Assembly (NCBI GenBank): GCA_016713665.1
Contig: JADJOR010000001.1
Span: forward strand, 868,001-932,000
Direction: 5' to 3'
Origin: Deltaproteobacteria bacterium
GTDB lineage: Bacteria > Myxococcota_A > UBA9160 > UBA4427
DNA: 64,000 bases
Position numbers and translations under genes: made by a program. The stretch's first letter is position 1; each line of letters opens with the position of its first letter. Positions 37,298 through 46,681 of the stretch are shown here, piece after piece. The notes under the pieces were generated by a model. That model was not told the DNA's origin and ran no database searches. It saw nothing but the letters and a program-made list of their open reading frames with translations.

Positions 37298-39559
37298 ATG
37301 CCGCAGAATCCGCCTTCGACGAAGCCCGCCCGGCCCGAGTGTCCCGCGCAGACGATGCTGGCGCCGCGGCCGCGCCGGCGATCGACCGCACCGTTCCTCG
37401 GCGAGTGCATCGCGGTCGCCACCTTCTTCTTCGCGCTCGTCGCCGTCCCGTCCCTCTCTGCCTCGGCCGCGGATCCGGAGCCCGCCGCCGTGGCGAGCTC
37501 GATCGACACGCCGGGAGCGACCGCCGCAGCGCCCGTCGAGGTCGTCCTCGTGCTCGACAACTCGGGGAGCATGCGGACCCACGATCCGGACTTCCTGACC
37601 CGCAAGGCCGTGCTCGCCTTCGCCGAGGCGCTCGCCGCGCGCGGCGTCGAGCAGGGCTTCGAGGCCCGCGTCGGCGTCGTGCTCTTCGACGAGGACGTGG
37701 ACCTGGCGCTGCCGCTCACGCCCCTCTCCCCCGCCTCGGCCGCGACGCTCCTCGGCCCCGCGCTCGCGGCGCTCGACTACTCCGGCCAGCTCACCCGCAG
37801 CGCCGACGCCGTCGAGCGCGCCCTCTATGCGCTCCGCACGGACGGCGAGCGGAGCGCGGCGCGTCAAGCGATCGTGCTGCTGACCGACGGCAAGCTCGAT
37901 ACCGGCGATCCGGGCCGCGATTACGACGCAGCGACCTGGCTCCGGGAGGATCTCGCCGGCGAGAGCCGCGAACGCGGCATCCGGATCTTCGGCCTCGCCT
38001 TCACCGACCGCGCCGACTACCAGCTGATCCAGGCCATCGCCCGCAAGACCGGCGCCGACTACTACCGCGCTGCGCGAGCCGAAGAGCTCGCCCCGATCAC
38101 CGAGAGCGTGCTGGCGCGCCTGACGACCGCCGACCCCGGCCCGCCGCTTGCGAAGACCGACGCGTCCGCCGCGCCGGGCGAAGGCCCGCCGGCCGCGACG
38201 CCGAGCGTCTCCGCCGCGCCGATCGCCGGAGCGTCGGACACGCCCGCATTCGAGCGCCTGGGCTGGCTCCCCGTGCTGGTCCTGCTGCTCGCGACGGGCG
38301 GCTTCGTCGGGCTGCGCGCCCGCGCGCGCGAACGCGCCGCGGGATCCGGCGCACTCGCCTCCGACCCGGCCCTCCGCACGGACCTGCCCCCGGCCCAGCT
38401 CCTCGACGTCGGCGGCGTGCTCGGCGAGACCGGCCGCGCGATTCCGCTCCAGCCCGGTCGCACGCGCATCGGTCGGGATCCCAACAACGACATCGTGATC
38501 GCCGACGACACCATCTCGAGCGAGCACGCCGTGATCGAGCTCGTCGCTGGGCGCTATTGGCTCGAGGATCTGCGCAGCACGAACGGGACGAAGCACGGCG
38601 ACGGGCGCCTCGGCCGTGGTGAGCGCGTCGTCCTGAAGGGCGGCGACCACGTCCGCTTCGCCGACGTCGACCTGATGTTCGTCTTCGCAGGCTACGTCCC
38701 GGGCGGCGCGACCGTACTGCTGCCGTCGACGAGCGCGCCGCCCTCCTATTGGCAGGCCAGTCGGCCCGGGGCGAGCGCTCGGCTCGAAGCGCTCGAACGC
38801 AGCGAGCGACACGCCGCGGAGCTCGCCCTCCCACACGCCGTCGAGCTTCCGGTCGATCCGCTCGAGCCCGGGACCGATCTGGACCCGGCGATCGCGCCGA
38901 TCGCGGCCGAGCCCCTGCCCGAATCGGGGACCGCGGCGTCGTTCGCTTCCGGGGCGGAGCCGCCGAGCGATCCCGTCACGATGCCCGAGGCCGGCGAGTC
39001 GACCCGACCGGACGGAGCAGGCGCGAACCCGGCTGCCGGAGATCCGGCGAGCGAGCTCTATCGTGAGTGCCTCGACTACCACTTGACGCGGGTCGCCGAG
39101 CTCTCGCCGGCCTTCGCCCAGTTCGTCGAACGCGCCTTCGACGAGGAGATGCGCGAGGCGATGCGGGTCGCGGCCGGGGAGCTCGTGCAGAGCGCGCAGC
39201 GTGAAGATCGGCTCGCGAAGCGCGCCTATACCCGCGATCGCATCCGCTACGTGCTCTGCGGTGCCCCCGGCGGCATGGACGCCGCGGCCGAGGCCTATCG
39301 GACGGCCCACGGCGGCTTCACGCGCTTCCTGAGCGAGGAGATCTCGAGCGAGACCTTCCGCGCGGATCGCTGTGAGCTCGTCGCCGTGCTGACCTTCGGC
39401 CGGGCCGCGGGCGCGCCGTGGGTGAGCCTCTCGGTCGTCCCGGACGACGGCCAGGACCCGCGCATCGACCTGCTCTCCTACGAGCTGCTCACCGACGCCG
39501 AGCGTCGGGCGATCGAGCCCCAGACGCAGCGCGAGGTCAGCCAGACCGGCCGGGCCTGA
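37298..39559 (+). CDS. VWA-TM-FHA domain protein
   Basis: 753 residues. Order: export signal (AVATFFFALVAVPSLSASA, ending near residue 58); von Willebrand A domain with the MIDAS motif DNSGSM (about 87-92) and LLTDGKLDTG; a membrane helix WLPVLVLLLATGGFVGL (about 322-338); an FHA domain (GRTRIGRDPNNDIVIADD, ISSEHAVIEL, DLRSTNGT; about 388-430); an acidic Pro/Ala-rich linker; and a conserved-looking helical C-terminal domain from about 585. VWA outside and phosphothreonine-binding FHA inside suggest a transmembrane signalling or scaffold protein, but partners are unknown. The ATG follows CAGGAG; a TATACT box about 20 bases upstream could be its -10 element. Confidence 0.82.
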   Translation: MPQNPPSTKPARPECPAQTMLAPRPRRRSTAPFLGECIAVATFFFALVAVPSLSASAADPEPAAVASSIDTPGATAAAPVEVVLVLDNSGSMRTHDPDFLTRKAVLAFAEALAARGVEQGFEARVGVVLFDEDVDLALPLTPLSPASAATLLGPALAALDYSGQLTRSADAVERALYALRTDGERSAARQAIVLLTDGKLDTGDPGRDYDAATWLREDLAGESRERGIRIFGLAFTDRADYQLIQAIARKTGADYYRAARAEELAPITESVLARLTTADPGPPLAKTDASAAPGEGPPAATPSVSAAPIAGASDTPAFERLGWLPVLVLLLATGGFVGLRARARERAAGSGALASDPALRTDLPPAQLLDVGGVLGETGRAIPLQPGRTRIGRDPNNDIVIADDTISSEHAVIELVAGRYWLEDLRSTNGTKHGDGRLGRGERVVLKGGDHVRFADVDLMFVFAGYVPGGATVLLPSTSAPPSYWQASRPGASARLEALERSERHAAELALPHAVELPVDPLEPGTDLDPAIAPIAAEPLPESGTAASFASGAEPPSDPVTMPEAGESTRPDGAGANPAAGDPASELYRECLDYHLTRVAELSPAFAQFVERAFDEEMREAMRVAAGELVQSAQREDRLAKRAYTRDRIRYVLCGAPGGMDAAAEAYRTAHGGFTRFLSEEISSETFRADRCELVAVLTFGRAAGAPWVSLSVVPDDGQDPRIDLLSYELLTDAERRAIEPQTQREVSQTGRA

Positions 39560-39571
39560 CGTCGCACACGC

Positions 39572-39597
39572 GACCCGGGCTCCACGGCTCCCGGGTC
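39572..39597. terminator. Hairpin between convergent VWA-FHA and fdsD genes
   Basis: GACCCGGG (39572-39579) and CCCGGGTC (39590-39597) form a perfect 8-bp stem with a ten-base loop. It lies between the two stop codons and touches the fdsD stop. No T-tract is present; a bidirectional terminator role is inferred from position. Confidence 0.4.
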
Positions 39598-39874
39598 ACG
39601 CGGTCCCGGCTGCCGGGGCGCGCGGTCCGCGTTGCCAGGCCGCGCGACCGGGCTCGAGTCGGGCGCGATGACGGCTGAGCGCCTCCCGGACGAGCTCCGA
39701 GAGCCCTTCCGCCTCGCCGCGCTCGAGCTGGACGAGGAGCTGCCGGCGCATGCGCGGCGCCCAGAACTTGCAGAGGTGGGTCGCCACGGCTTCGATCGCC
39801 TCGGCGCGATCGGGCTGGGCGGCGAAGAATTCTCCGATTCGATTGGCCATCTCGACGAGATTGTCCGGATCCAT
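39596..39874 (-). CDS. fdsD: Formate dehydrogenase delta subunit
   Basis: 92 residues. MVEMANRIGEFFAAQPDR-like N-terminus, then THLCKFWAPRMRRQLL (about residues 32-47) and GLSELVREAL, the recognisable pattern of the small FdsD subunit of NAD-dependent formate dehydrogenases. The delta subunit is needed for assembly or stability of the molybdenum enzyme. Last gene of the fds operon, starting six bases after the fdhD stop. The C-terminal Ala/Gly/Pro tail is longer than usual. Confidence 0.88.
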   Translation of the reverse strand: MDPDNLVEMANRIGEFFAAQPDRAEAIEAVATHLCKFWAPRMRRQLLVQLERGEAEGLSELVREALSRHRARLEPGRAAWQRGPRAPAAGTA

Positions 39875-39880
39875 CGCCGC

Positions 39881-40771
39881 CTAATCCCCGCTCCGCAGTC
39901 GCGCCGCACCAGCATAGATCGTCGCGCGATCGCCGCGCACGAAGCCCGCGAGCAGGAGATCCACGTCGCGCGCGAGCTGGATCGCGAGCTGAGTCGGGGC
40001 CGAGACCGCCGCCAGGATCGGGATCCCCGCGAGCGCCGTCTTCTGCACCATCTCGACGCTCGCGCGACTGGTGACGGCGGCGAAGCCCTGCCCCGGGTCG
40101 AGACCCGCACGCAGCAGCGCGCCGATCAGCTTGTCGAGGGCGTTGTGACGTCCGACGTCCTCGCGAACGAGGCGGATCCCGCCGTCGAGATCACAGAAAG
40201 CCGCCGCGTGGGTCGCGCCGGTCGCGAGCCCGAGCGGCTGCTCGTCCCCGAGCGCCCCCATCGCTCGCGCGAAGGCCGCCGGCTCGATCCGGGTCGGAGG
40301 AAGCGGTCGACGAGGCATGCGGATCACCCGCTCGAGATCGTCGGTGCCACACAATCCGCAGCCGGTGCGGCCCGTCAGATTGCGACGCGGCTCCTCCCCG
40401 CGCCCCGCCCTCTCGGACGCCCGCGAGAGGGCGAGGACGATGCCTTTCTCGCGCAGGCGGATCTCGCAGCTCCGGAGGTCGGCCGGCTCGTCGATCAGGC
40501 CCTCCGTCAGACAGAATCCGAGGGCGAAGTCCTCGAGATCGGCGGGCGTCGCGAGCATGACGACGTGCGGCTCGCCGTCGAGCTCGAAGGACACCGCCAC
40601 CTCCTGCGCGACACACTCCTGGGTCGCCATCCAGGCGCCCGACCGGATCACCCCGGCCGTGACGTGGGTCGCACCGGCCGGCAGGTCACGGATCGACGCA
40701 GCGTCCCGGGTCCCGGCCGCCGCCGTTCCAACGCTCCGGCCAGCTTCCGATGCGCGCACCGCCGCGCTCAT
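39881..40771 (-). CDS. fdhD: Formate dehydrogenase accessory sulfurtransferase FdhD
   Basis: 296 residues. The signature RTGCGLCG (about residue 132) carries the two sulfur-relay cysteines. LGFCLTEGLI, EDVGRHNALDKLIGALL, SRASVEMVQKTALAGIPIL and AGFVRGDRATIY are all typical. FdhD passes sulfur from IscS to the molybdenum cofactor of formate dehydrogenase, so it is needed for FdsA activity. The ATG at 40771 overlaps the fdsA stop (ATGA), indicating coupled translation. The N-terminal 40 residues are a variable Ala/Gly-rich extension. Confidence 0.94.
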   Translation of the reverse strand: MSAAVRASEAGRSVGTAAAGTRDAASIRDLPAGATHVTAGVIRSGAWMATQECVAQEVAVSFELDGEPHVVMLATPADLEDFALGFCLTEGLIDEPADLRSCEIRLREKGIVLALSRASERAGRGEEPRRNLTGRTGCGLCGTDDLERVIRMPRRPLPPTRIEPAAFARAMGALGDEQPLGLATGATHAAAFCDLDGGIRLVREDVGRHNALDKLIGALLRAGLDPGQGFAAVTSRASVEMVQKTALAGIPILAAVSAPTQLAIQLARDVDLLLAGFVRGDRATIYAGAARLRSGD

Positions 40772-43614
40772 CGCCGCACCCGCTCGCGCAACAGCTGCGC
40801 CTGCTCGTCCCGCTGCCGTTCGTGCTCGACCTGCCAGTCGGAAAGGCGCGCAGCCTTCCGGACCTCGACGGCGGTCACCTTGTACTCCGGGCAGTTCGTC
40901 GCCCAGTCCGACGATTCGGTCGTGACGACGTTCGCCCCCGACTCGGGAAAGTGGAAGGTCGTGTACACGACGCCGGGCTGGACCCGCTCGGTGATCCGCG
41001 CGTGCAGCACGGTCCGGCCGGCACGGCTCTCGAGCGAGACGGCGTCGTGCTCGGCGAGGCCGCGCTCGGCGGCGTCGTGGGGATGGATCTCGAGCACGTC
41101 TTCGGCGTACCAGACCTGGTTCCCGGTCCGTCGCGTCTGGGCCCCCACGTTGTACTGCGAGAGGACGCGGCCCGTCGTCAGCAGGAGCGGGAAGCGCCGG
41201 GTCACCTTCTCGTCCGTCGGGACGTACTGCGTGATCAGGAAGCGCCCCTTGCCCCGCACGAAGCCGTCGACGTGCATGATCGGCGTTCCGATCTCGGGCG
41301 TCTTCTCGTTGCAGGGCCACTGCACGCTGCCGAACCGATCGAGCTTCTCGTAGCTCACGCCGGCGAAGCTCGGTGTGAGCCGCGCGATCTCGGCCATGAT
41401 CTCGGCCGGATGGGCGTAATCCATCGGAAGACCGAGGGCGTTCGAGAGCGCGCAGGTCACCTCCCAGTCCGCCTTGCCCGAGAGCGGCGCCATCACCCGG
41501 CGGACCCGGGAGATCCGCCGTTCGGCGTTCGTGAAGGTCCCGTCCTTCTCGAGGAACGACGCCCCCGGCAGGAAGACGTGGGCGTACTGCGCAGTCTCGT
41601 TCAGGAAGATGTCCTGGACGACGACGTGCTCCATCGCCGCCATCGCGGCCGTCACGTGCTGCGTGTTCGGATCCGACTGGACGAAGTCCTCACCCTGGCA
41701 GTAGAGCCCCTTGAAACTTCCGTCGAGGGCCGCGTCGAACATGTTCGGGATGCGCAGACCCGGCTCCGCCTGGAGCGTGACGCCCCACGCCGCATCGAAG
41801 CTCGCGCGCACCGCCGCATCGCCGACGTGCCGATAGCCCGGCAGCTCGTGCGGGAACGAGCCCATGTCGCAGGCGCCCTGGACGTTGTTCTGGCCGCGCA
41901 GCGGGTTCACGCCGACGCCGGGCCTTCCGATGTTGCCCGTCGCCATCGCGAGGTTCGCGATGCCCATCACCATGGTCGAGCCCTGGGCATGCTCCGTCAC
42001 GCCCAGGCCGTAGTAGATGGCGGAGTTGCCCTTGCGCGCATAGAGCCGCGCCGCGCCGCGCAGATCCTCCGCCGGGACGCCACACGCGGCCGAGAGCGCC
42101 TCCGGCGAGTTCTCCGGCCGCGAGACCCACTCCCGCCAGCTCCGGAAGCTCGCCGCCTCGCAACGCTCGGCGACGAAGGCCTCGTCGACGAGCCCCTCGG
42201 TCACGATCACGTGGGCGAGCGCCGAGACGACGGCGACGTTCGTCCCCGGTCGCAGCGCGAGATGGTAGTCGGCGCGGACGTGGGGCCCGTCGACCAGATC
42301 GATCCGGCGCGGATCGATCACGATGAGCCGCGCCCCTTCCCGGAGCCGCCGCTTCATCCGGGACGCGAAGACCGGATGGGCTTCGGTCGGATTCGCCCCG
42401 ATCACGACGATCACGTCGGCCGCCTCGACCGACTCGAAGGTCTGGGTCCCGGCCGAAGTTCCGTAGGCCTGACCGAGCCCGTACCCCGTCGGCGAATGGC
42501 AGACCCGCGCGCAGGTATCGACGTTGTTGTTGCCGAAGGCCGCGCGCACGAGCTTCTGGACGAGGTAGGTCTCTTCGTTCGTGCAGCGCGAGGAGGTGAT
42601 CCCGCCGACCGCGTCACGGCCGTATTTCGCCTGGACCCGCCGGAAGCCCGCCGCCGCGAAGGCGATCGCCTCCTCCCAATCGACCTCGCGCCAGGGATCG
42701 GTCGTGCGCTCCCGGATCATCGGCTTCGTGATGCGGTCCGCGTGGGTCGCGTAGCCCCAGGCGAAGCGGCCCTTCACGCACGAATGCCCTTCGTTCGCCC
42801 GGCCGTCGTTCCAGGGCACCATGTTGACGACCTGGTCGCCCTTCATCTGCGCCTTGAAGCCGCAGCCGACGCCGCAATAGGCGCAGGTCGTGACGACCTC
42901 GTGATCCGGCTGGCCGAGCTGGATCACGGACTTCTCCTGCAGCGTCGCCGTCGGACAGGCCTTCACGCAGGCCCCACAGGAGACGCACTCGCTGTCGAGG
43001 AAGCGCTCGTCCTGTCCGGCCGAGACCCGGGATCCGAAGCCGCGGCCGCGAATCGTCAGCGCGAAGGTCCCCTGGGTCTCCTCGCAGGCCCGCACGCAGC
43101 GGCTGCAGACGATGCACTTGCTCGAGTCGAAGCTGAAGTACGGATTCGACTCGTCCTTCGCGAGGGCGAGATGGTTGTCGCCCGAGAAGCCGTACCGGAC
43201 CTCGCGCAGGCCGACGATGCCGGCCATGTCCTGGAGCTCGCAGGCGCCGTTCGCGGGACACGTCAGGCAGTCGAGCGGATGGTCGCTGATGTAGAGCTCC
43301 ATCACGCCGCGCCGCAGTCGCGCCAGTCGCGGCGTCTGGGTATGGATCGTCATGCCGGTCTCGACGGGCGTCGTGCAGGAGGCGGGCGTCCCCTTGCGGC
43401 CGTCGATCTCGACGAGGCAGAGGCGACAGGAGCCGAAGGGCTCGAGGCTCTCCGTCGCACACAGCCGCGGGACCTTCACGCCCGCCGCCATCGCCGCCCG
43501 CAGGATCGACGTGCCCCGCGGCACGCGCACGACGACGCCGTCGATCGTCAGCGTCTCGACGGCCGTCGAGTCGCGCAGAGGGGTGCCGTGGTCGATCTCG
43601 CGGGTCTCGCTCAT
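40768..43614 (-). CDS. fdsA: NAD-dependent formate dehydrogenase alpha subunit
   Basis: 948 residues, usual for FdsA. An N-terminal 2Fe-2S domain (SCRLCLVEIDG) is followed by HPLDCLTCPANGAC, two ferredoxin clusters (CIVCSRCVRAC near 165, CVSCGACVKAC near 210), the CAYCGVGCGF cluster, and the bis-MGD molybdopterin domain. The molybdenum ligand is a cysteine, not selenocysteine, in ARVCHSPTGYG (about residue 372), with the next-door His kept. It oxidises formate to CO2 and passes electrons to the FdsB module for NAD reduction. The start ATG shares one base with the upstream stop (TGATG), and the end overlaps fdhD, so the three are tightly coupled. Confidence 0.95.
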   Translation of the reverse strand: MSETREIDHGTPLRDSTAVETLTIDGVVVRVPRGTSILRAAMAAGVKVPRLCATESLEPFGSCRLCLVEIDGRKGTPASCTTPVETGMTIHTQTPRLARLRRGVMELYISDHPLDCLTCPANGACELQDMAGIVGLREVRYGFSGDNHLALAKDESNPYFSFDSSKCIVCSRCVRACEETQGTFALTIRGRGFGSRVSAGQDERFLDSECVSCGACVKACPTATLQEKSVIQLGQPDHEVVTTCAYCGVGCGFKAQMKGDQVVNMVPWNDGRANEGHSCVKGRFAWGYATHADRITKPMIRERTTDPWREVDWEEAIAFAAAGFRRVQAKYGRDAVGGITSSRCTNEETYLVQKLVRAAFGNNNVDTCARVCHSPTGYGLGQAYGTSAGTQTFESVEAADVIVVIGANPTEAHPVFASRMKRRLREGARLIVIDPRRIDLVDGPHVRADYHLALRPGTNVAVVSALAHVIVTEGLVDEAFVAERCEAASFRSWREWVSRPENSPEALSAACGVPAEDLRGAARLYARKGNSAIYYGLGVTEHAQGSTMVMGIANLAMATGNIGRPGVGVNPLRGQNNVQGACDMGSFPHELPGYRHVGDAAVRASFDAAWGVTLQAEPGLRIPNMFDAALDGSFKGLYCQGEDFVQSDPNTQHVTAAMAAMEHVVVQDIFLNETAQYAHVFLPGASFLEKDGTFTNAERRISRVRRVMAPLSGKADWEVTCALSNALGLPMDYAHPAEIMAEIARLTPSFAGVSYEKLDRFGSVQWPCNEKTPEIGTPIMHVDGFVRGKGRFLITQYVPTDEKVTRRFPLLLTTGRVLSQYNVGAQTRRTGNQVWYAEDVLEIHPHDAAERGLAEHDAVSLESRAGRTVLHARITERVQPGVVYTTFHFPESGANVVTTESSDWATNCPEYKVTAVEVRKAARLSDWQVEHERQRDEQAQLLRERVRR

Positions 43615-45857
43615 CACCGACCTCCGTCGCCCTCGGATCCCGACGCGCCCGGGCCGCCGCCCTCGTCGGCGATTCCGAAATCGCGGCCGTAGTGGTCGAG
43701 GGCCGAGAGTACCGGGAGCGGGGTCATGCCGCCCATCGCGCAGAGCGAGGCGTCGACCATCGTCGCGCAGAGATCGCGCAGGAGTCCCACCTGGGCTGCC
43801 TTCCGCGCGGGCTCGCGCTCCGTCCGGATCCGATCGATCAGCTCGACGCCCCGCGTCGAGCCGATCCGGCACGGCGTACACTTGCCGCAGGACTCCTGGG
43901 CACAGAACGCCATCGCGTAGCGGGCGAGCTCCGCGAGGTCCGCGCCGTCGTCGTGGACGACGATCCCCCCGTGACCGATTCCGGCACCGAAGGCGGCATA
44001 GCGTTCGTAGTCGAGCGGCTCGTCCCAGCGCGACTCGGGGACGTAGCAGCCGAGCGGCCCCCCGACCTGGATCGCCTTGACCGGCCGGCCGCTCGCGCTC
44101 CCACCGCCGAACTCGAAAACGAGCGTGCGCAGGCTGACGCCGAAGGGCAGCTCGACGAGCCCGCCGCGGCGAATGTTGCCGGCGAGCTGGAAGGGCATCG
44201 TCCCCGTGGAGCGGCCCGTGCCCAGCGCGCGGTAGGCCGCAGCGCCCCCAGCGAGGATCTCCGGTACGGCCGCGAAGGTCAGGACGTTCTGGATCAACGT
44301 GGGCTGCCCGAAGAGCCCGCGGAGCGCCGGCAGCGGCGGCTTCGCGCGCACGATGCCGCGGCGGCCCTCGAGGCTCTCGAGCATCGCCGTCTCCTCGCCG
44401 CAGACATAGGAGCCGGCGCCGACCCGGACCTCGACGTCGAAAGGCTCGGTTCCGCCCTCCGCCCCCACTCCGAGCCAGCCGGCGTCGCGCAACACGGCGA
44501 TCGCAGCGCGCAGTCGCGCGATCGCGTCGGGATATTCCGAACGGACGTAGACGAATCCGCGGCTCGCACCGACCGCCCGCGCTGCGATGGTCATTCCCTC
44601 GAGCAGGAGAAAGGGATCGCCTTCGAGCAGCATGCGATCGGCGAAGGTGCCCGAGTCGCCTTCGTCCGCGTTGCAGACGACGTATTTCTGGCTCGCCCGG
44701 GCCCCGGCGACCGTGCGCCACTTGATCCCGGCGGGAAAGGCGGCCCCGCCGCGGCCGCGCAGCCCCGACTCGAGCACGGCGGCGACGATCGCGTCGGGCG
44801 GGAGCGCGCGAGCCGCGTGGAGGCCGCGCCCTCCGCCGTTCGAACGATAGTCGTCGAGAGAAAGGGGCGCGGTCCGCCCGGCCCGGGCGAAGAGCCGGCG
44901 ATCCTGCTTCGCGAGGTAGGCCAGCTGCTCCACGGGCCCGAGAGCGAGGGGATGGGCACCGCCCTCGAGCAGCCCCGCCGCCATCAGCGCGGGCAGCGCC
45001 TCGAGCGAGACCGGCCCATACCCCACGCGCCCCGCCGGCGTCTCGACCTCGACGAGGGGCTCGAGCCAGAAGGCGCCCCGACTGCTCGTCCTGTGGATCT
45101 CGACGGGCGTGTCGTGCCCCCGCGCCCACGCCGCGATCGCCTCCGCGACCTCGTCGGCCCCGACGGCCCGCGCGGCGCTGTCGCCCGCGACGAAGACCCG
45201 ACGCACGGGCGCGCCCGCCCGGTGGGCCGGCGTCCGGGCCGACAACGCAGCCGGCGACGCGGCCGGCAACGCAGCCGGCGACGCAGCCGACGCGGACGCG
45301 GTCACGGACCCGGCCGACGAGCCCATCGCGCCGATCCCCGGCCCGTCCGCGCCTTCCGATCCGCCGACCCGCTTTTCGGCGAGCAACGCCTCGAGGCGAT
45401 CGGGCGTGACCCGGGCATGCAGGCGGGCATCGATCCGAACCGCAGGCGCCGACGCACAGAGTCCGAGACAGAAGACGGGGACCACGCTCGCGCGGCCGTC
45501 GGCCGAACACGTCTCGCCCTCGCCACATCCCGTGATCCGGCGTGCGCGCTCGAGCACCGCTCCGGCGCCCCTCGCCTGACACGCCTCGGCGCGGCAGACC
45601 TCGACCACCCGTTCACCGAGGGGCTCGATCCGGAAGTCCGCGTAGTAGGTCACGACCCCGTGCACCTCGGCGCGGGAGAGTCCGAGGGCGCGCGCGATCA
45701 CGGGGATGGACTCGGGCGGGATCCGACCCAGTCGCGCCATCAGACGATGGAGCACCGGCAAGAGCGGTCCGTCGATCGCCCCGAGCTCCGCCAGGGCGAC
45801 TGCCGTCTCCATCGCGACACGCTCGGCGTCGTCTGTGCCGATTCTCGCGCTGTCCAT
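43614..45857 (-). CDS. fdsB: Fused formate dehydrogenase gamma-beta subunit (FdsG-FdsB)
   Basis: 747 residues joining two normally separate subunits. Residues about 1-165 are NuoE/FdsG-like, with the 2Fe-2S ligands CRAEAC and CLGLC. Residues about 215-747 are NuoF/FdsB-like: GLRGRGGAAFPAGIKW (FMN/NADH), NADEGDSGTF, GAGSYVCGEETAML, and the 4Fe-4S motif SCGKCTPC plus a late Cys. Between them is an Ala/Ser/Pro linker (about 180-215) encoded by a 24-base tandem repeat. It takes electrons from FdsA and reduces NAD. First gene of the operon; GGGGGAAGAG precedes the ATG. Confidence 0.93.
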   Translation of the reverse strand: MDSARIGTDDAERVAMETAVALAELGAIDGPLLPVLHRLMARLGRIPPESIPVIARALGLSRAEVHGVVTYYADFRIEPLGERVVEVCRAEACQARGAGAVLERARRITGCGEGETCSADGRASVVPVFCLGLCASAPAVRIDARLHARVTPDRLEALLAEKRVGGSEGADGPGIGAMGSSAGSVTASASAASPAALPAASPAALSARTPAHRAGAPVRRVFVAGDSAARAVGADEVAEAIAAWARGHDTPVEIHRTSSRGAFWLEPLVEVETPAGRVGYGPVSLEALPALMAAGLLEGGAHPLALGPVEQLAYLAKQDRRLFARAGRTAPLSLDDYRSNGGGRGLHAARALPPDAIVAAVLESGLRGRGGAAFPAGIKWRTVAGARASQKYVVCNADEGDSGTFADRMLLEGDPFLLLEGMTIAARAVGASRGFVYVRSEYPDAIARLRAAIAVLRDAGWLGVGAEGGTEPFDVEVRVGAGSYVCGEETAMLESLEGRRGIVRAKPPLPALRGLFGQPTLIQNVLTFAAVPEILAGGAAAYRALGTGRSTGTMPFQLAGNIRRGGLVELPFGVSLRTLVFEFGGGSASGRPVKAIQVGGPLGCYVPESRWDEPLDYERYAAFGAGIGHGGIVVHDDGADLAELARYAMAFCAQESCGKCTPCRIGSTRGVELIDRIRTEREPARKAAQVGLLRDLCATMVDASLCAMGGMTPLPVLSALDHYGRDFGIADEGGGPGASGSEGDGGR
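45244..45291 (+). repeat. 24-bp tandem repeat in the FdsG-FdsB linker
   Basis: Two 24-base copies (45244-45267 and 45268-45291), each made of two 12-base half-units such as AACGCAGCCGGC and GACGCGGCCGGC, differing at two bases between copies. On the coding strand they give an Ala/Ser/Pro-rich repeat in the interdomain linker, so copy number could vary without breaking the frame. Confidence 0.75.
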
Positions 45858-46170
45858 GCTCTTCCCCCGGGCCGCCGGGCCCGTCCGTTGGTGGGCCCTT
45901 CATGGACCCAGAATGCGTATACGGCCCACCCCGCCACCAAGTCTTTCCCATCGCAGCAGACGGCCACAAGAGCGTCCCTCGAATCCTCGCCCGCCTTCGC
46001 CCGGAGGCAGCTCGCGAGCACATCCCGGGACGATTGCGCGGCAGCGGTGTCCGACGGTCAAGCCGGGTGGACGGGCGCCGAAGAAGCGGGCGGCTCGGCG
46101 AGGCAGATCGACCCGCATGGATGGGACGTACGAGTTGCCCGCCGATTCCCCAAGGAGTAGGGTACGCGCC
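45858..46170. other. Intergenic region upstream of the fds operon, with inverted repeat
   Basis: This 313-bp divergent gap contains GGTGGGCC (45890-45897) and GGCCCACC (45923-45930), a perfect 8-bp inverted repeat around a 25-base spacer that includes GTATAC. It lies 33-73 bases before the fdsGB start and could be an operator or part of the promoter. No clear -35/-10 pair at proper spacing was found. Confidence 0.35.
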
Positions 46171-46590
46171 GTGTTGTATCCCGACCCGAAGCAGCGGACG
46201 GTGCTCGGCTGGCAGATCCGATGGGTCGCCGGGCTCGTCACGCTCCTCATGGTCGCCGCGGGCGCCATGCCCGCCTTCGCCGCGGACGACACGGCCGAAA
46301 CGCTATTCGGTTCCGGACGCGGCGTCCTGCACGCCTCTGCGGGCGACGAACGCGCGACGTCCGGGAAGCTGGTCGCCGTCACGAGCGAGCTGCTCGGCGG
46401 CCAATCCGGCTCTGAATCCGAGGGCGAGGTCGAGGTCGAGGAAAACGATCTCGATCCGTCCTGCTCTCCGACCGCGTACGAGTTCAGCTTCCCCTGCCTG
46501 CCCATCCGCGACCCGCAGCTCGGCAACCGATCTCCCCGATCGACCGAGGCTGGCTGCCGGCTCGCCCCCCGCGCCCCTCCGCTCGCCTGA
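46171..46590 (+). CDS. Small putative secreted protein
   Basis: 139 residues from GTG 46171; an ATG at 46117 in the same frame is an alternative. The N-terminus is a good signal peptide: basic region, GLVTLLMVAAGAMPAFA, cleavage before ADD. The mature part is acidic (SESEGEVEVEENDLDP) with three Cys and no recognised domain. AAGGAG lies 13 bases before the GTG, which is longer than ideal spacing. No homologous family was recognised, and function is unknown. Supported mainly by the signal peptide. Confidence 0.5.
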   Translation: MLYPDPKQRTVLGWQIRWVAGLVTLLMVAAGAMPAFAADDTAETLFGSGRGVLHASAGDERATSGKLVAVTSELLGGQSGSESEGEVEVEENDLDPSCSPTAYEFSFPCLPIRDPQLGNRSPRSTEAGCRLAPRAPPLA

Positions 46591-46681
46591 CGGCCCCGCG
46601 TACGCGCGGGACTTCGAGCCTTCGTGACTCGCGCGTTCCCAGCGCGAGACCGCATTGCCCCGTCAGCGAGAGGATTCTTGC

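Noticed and set aside
40768..45582. FdsA as a 1604-residue protein
   Set aside because: The extra N-terminal part is antisense-like Arg-rich sequence overlapping fdsGB. The true start at 43614 begins the conserved 2Fe-2S domain and overlaps the fdsGB stop.
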